In this document: in pieces, positions 62,621 through 64,000 of the stretch
Numbering within the stretch: the stretch's first letter is position 1
Layout of the letters: each line of letters begins with the position of its first letter
NCBI RefSeq assembly: GCF_002902965.1
Contig: NZ_CP026108.1
Location: 124,001 to 188,000 of the forward strand
Direction: 5' to 3'
Source of the DNA: Paraburkholderia hospita
GTDB lineage: Bacteria > Pseudomonadota > Gammaproteobacteria > Burkholderiales > Burkholderiaceae
DNA length: 64,000 nt
Program-made: the position numbers and the translations under genes
The notes under the pieces: generated by a model
What the model was told of the DNA's origin: nothing
Database searches by the model: none
Seen by the model: only the letters and a program-made list of their open reading frames with translations

Positions 62621-62956
62621 ATGCGCGATGTACCAGGCATCGAGCCATCTTCATACCAGGCTGGGCCAAAGACACTGCGTTTTCTTGCTCGCGATACCTA
62701 GGACCCCGGCGCTGCCCTCGTGTATTGGCTGGGGATAGCGGAGCCGTCACACGAGCCGAACTTCTTCGATGCGACGCGAAAATATGGTTCGCTAATACAA
62801 CTCGTTCTCCCCGATGAACGTCCGGGCGTCTTTGTGAAGCGTGACGCTGTTCATACCGTCCAGGATTGCGGTGTTGTGAAGCGACTTGTTTTCAAGGACC
62901 GGTCGTCGCTCGATGTCCGATATGACGGACCGTGTAGCGACCTCTACGACGAATGA
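62621..62956 (+). pseudogene. 111-codon conserved-looking ORF with an in-frame TAG
   Basis: ATG 62621, behind GGAGACCC, opens MRDVPGIEPSSYQAGPKTLR and meets TAG at 62699. The same frame continues for 85 codons (DPGAALVYWLGIAEPSHEPN, LVLPDERPGVFVKRDAVHTV, and so on) to TGA 62954. The composition on both sides is protein-like, so I read it as one small gene with an amber mutation. Function unknown. Confidence 0.6.
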
Positions 62957-63319
62957 ACGCGCCGGTCATGCGAACGGCGGAGGCGAACGCTGCAAGCGTC
63001 GTCGAACCGGCGACAGGTCATAGTGTTTTGTCGAACCTTCCGATGTTCGTCGTGGGACTGTCCGGTCTTGCCTGGGCGCGCTGCCAGTCGGAATGCTCAC
63101 CCGCTGTCGCGAAGCGTAACGGTGTTCGCCGATGGCCTGACGCTGACGGCTGTGTGCTCTGCGAGGTGCCCCGTGCATCCGACGAGCGCCACGCTCATAT
63201 CGGACCGGCGCCCGTTGGCCGTTGCGATGGGCGGCGCACTCCTGGTCAACGGGGTATCCGCAACGTTGAGGCGGCCGACCTGGACCCGATGCTTCCGCGA
63301 GGGTATACACTGTGATTGA
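62953..63319 (+). pseudogene. Possible PAAR-like protein remnant, frameshifted
   Basis: ATG 62953 overlaps the preceding stop (ATGA) and opens MNAPVMRTAEANAASVVEPA, then turns into unlikely sequence. In another frame a beta-repeat-like stretch appears: SVTVFADGLTLTAV, C....H spacing, then SATLISDRRPLAVAMG and GALLVNGVSATL, reminiscent of PAAR-type spike proteins. The assignment is weak. Confidence 0.35.
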
Positions 63320-63338
63320 CCCTTTCGCGGAGAGCGCC

Positions 63339-63866
63339 ATGAGAACCCAAAATCTCCCGGCCCCAGACAGGCTGTTGGCAGTATGGCGAAACCTGACTGC
63401 TCACGCGGTCAGCGACGGACGGGTCAGATACGAAGTCGACCAGCTGGGACGAGGCATCGACCATCAACAGGTGTGTCCTTGGCATCAACTCCTGGTCACC
63501 GACATGTTCTGCCAGCTTGCCTCGCAGTTGGGACCTCGCGTGGCGATGCATCAGCCGGTAACGACCCGGTCGTTCGGCATCCGCATTGCCGACGTCGTTT
63601 GGATGCCCGAGGAAAAATGGCCCGAAATCGATTCGGACGCTCCTTTACCTTCCGTTCCCGACCTGTGCATCGAGGTGCTCGCGGACGACAATGACGCCGA
63701 CCAGGTTGAGCGCAAGGCTGACGCCTACCTCAACAGCGGTGCGCAGGAAGTCATCATCGTCGGCCCCCTCGGGAAGGTTGAATTTCGAGGGGCAGATGGT
63801 CCGCGTGCGTCATCCCTGTTTAGCGTGACCCTCGAACCGGCCCCGATGTTTTTCGCGTGGGCTTGA
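63339..63866 (+). CDS. Uma2-family (DUF820) PD-(D/E)xK-type nuclease-like protein
   Basis: This 175-residue protein starts at ATG 63339 behind CGGAGA. The Uma2 pattern is present: RIADVVWMPEEKW, then PDLCIEVLADDN with the acidic residue, then QVERKADAYLNSGAQEVIIV and a final beta hairpin. Uma2 proteins have a restriction-endonuclease fold; their biological role is mostly unknown. The end of the window follows 134 bp later without another gene. Confidence 0.82.
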   Translation: MRTQNLPAPDRLLAVWRNLTAHAVSDGRVRYEVDQLGRGIDHQQVCPWHQLLVTDMFCQLASQLGPRVAMHQPVTTRSFGIRIADVVWMPEEKWPEIDSDAPLPSVPDLCIEVLADDNDADQVERKADAYLNSGAQEVIIVGPLGKVEFRGADGPRASSLFSVTLEPAPMFFAWA

Positions 63867-64000
63867 CGTACATCGGCTTCGCTCGAAGCATCTCTCGTAA
63901 AAACAGTGGTGAAAATCGGACCTGACTTGGGAGGCGGTACCGGTCAGGGTTGTCGTGATTTCGATAAGCGAGAAGTTTCTGACCTCGCGGCGCTTCAGGT

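Noticed and set aside
1..64000. tRNA, rRNA and riboswitch signals
   Set aside because: I looked for CCA-ended cloverleaf pieces, conserved rRNA stretches and long structured leaders before the operons, and saw none that I could defend.

Overview
The window looks like an accessory segment of a high-GC betaproteobacterium of the Burkholderia / Paraburkholderia / Caballeronia group. The evidence is the high GC content, IS2-, IS3-, IS6-, IS21-, IS30- and IS1182-type elements, a polyhydroxybutyrate reductase and a phasin, and many 50-150 aa proteins of a kind common in that group. It carries six recognisable insertion sequences or remnants and many broken genes, so it is a plastic region (genomic island or secondary replicon; the sequence alone does not say which).

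Layout. (1) 1-7010: a giant multidomain lytic protein, whose start lies before the window, and a partner sharing two sequence blocks with it. (2) 7038-10788: an IS2-like element, an IS30 element and an IS1182 transposase stump. (3) 10977-21261: an oxidative catabolic cluster of a NIPSNAP protein, a flavoprotein dehydrogenase, an SDR dehydrogenase, an AraC-type regulator and a 929-residue ferredoxin/reductase-FCD-P450 fusion. The flavoprotein gene is split by a 3.46-kb IS21 element with a clean 5-bp target duplication, and it also has a frameshift. (4) 21978-27895: a small exported protein, an IS6 element, a frameshifted MASE1-PAS-GGDEF cyclase and small genes. (5) 28208-40096: PAP2 phosphatases, an MFS carrier, DedA, a copper ATPase operon and a LemA/TPM-domain operon. 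Three FNR/Crp-type palindromes lie upstream of the copper-module genes and lemA. (6) 40310-42942: a second IS21 element inserted in a small ORF. (7) 43119-64000: a dense set of small stress-type genes (HU-like protein, DUF1488, GNAT, phasin, DnaJ paralogue, cupin, PhaB, Uma2), interrupted by an IS3 element and dotted with gene remnants.

How the parts work together. The P450 cluster probably oxidises one hydrophobic substrate, steroid- or terpenoid-like by analogy. The fusion supplies hydroxylation and its own electron chain; the SDR and flavoprotein would handle alcohol oxidation and ring desaturation. The flavoprotein is now dead, so the pathway is probably incomplete. The copper ATPase, Met-rich proteins, DUF2933 protein and methyltransferase-like membrane protein form an envelope metal-stress module. 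FNR-like sites suggest low-oxygen control of it and of lemA. The last 20 kb combines PHB metabolism, chromatin and chaperone proteins with several paralogous small-protein pairs, which suggests internal duplication followed by decay.
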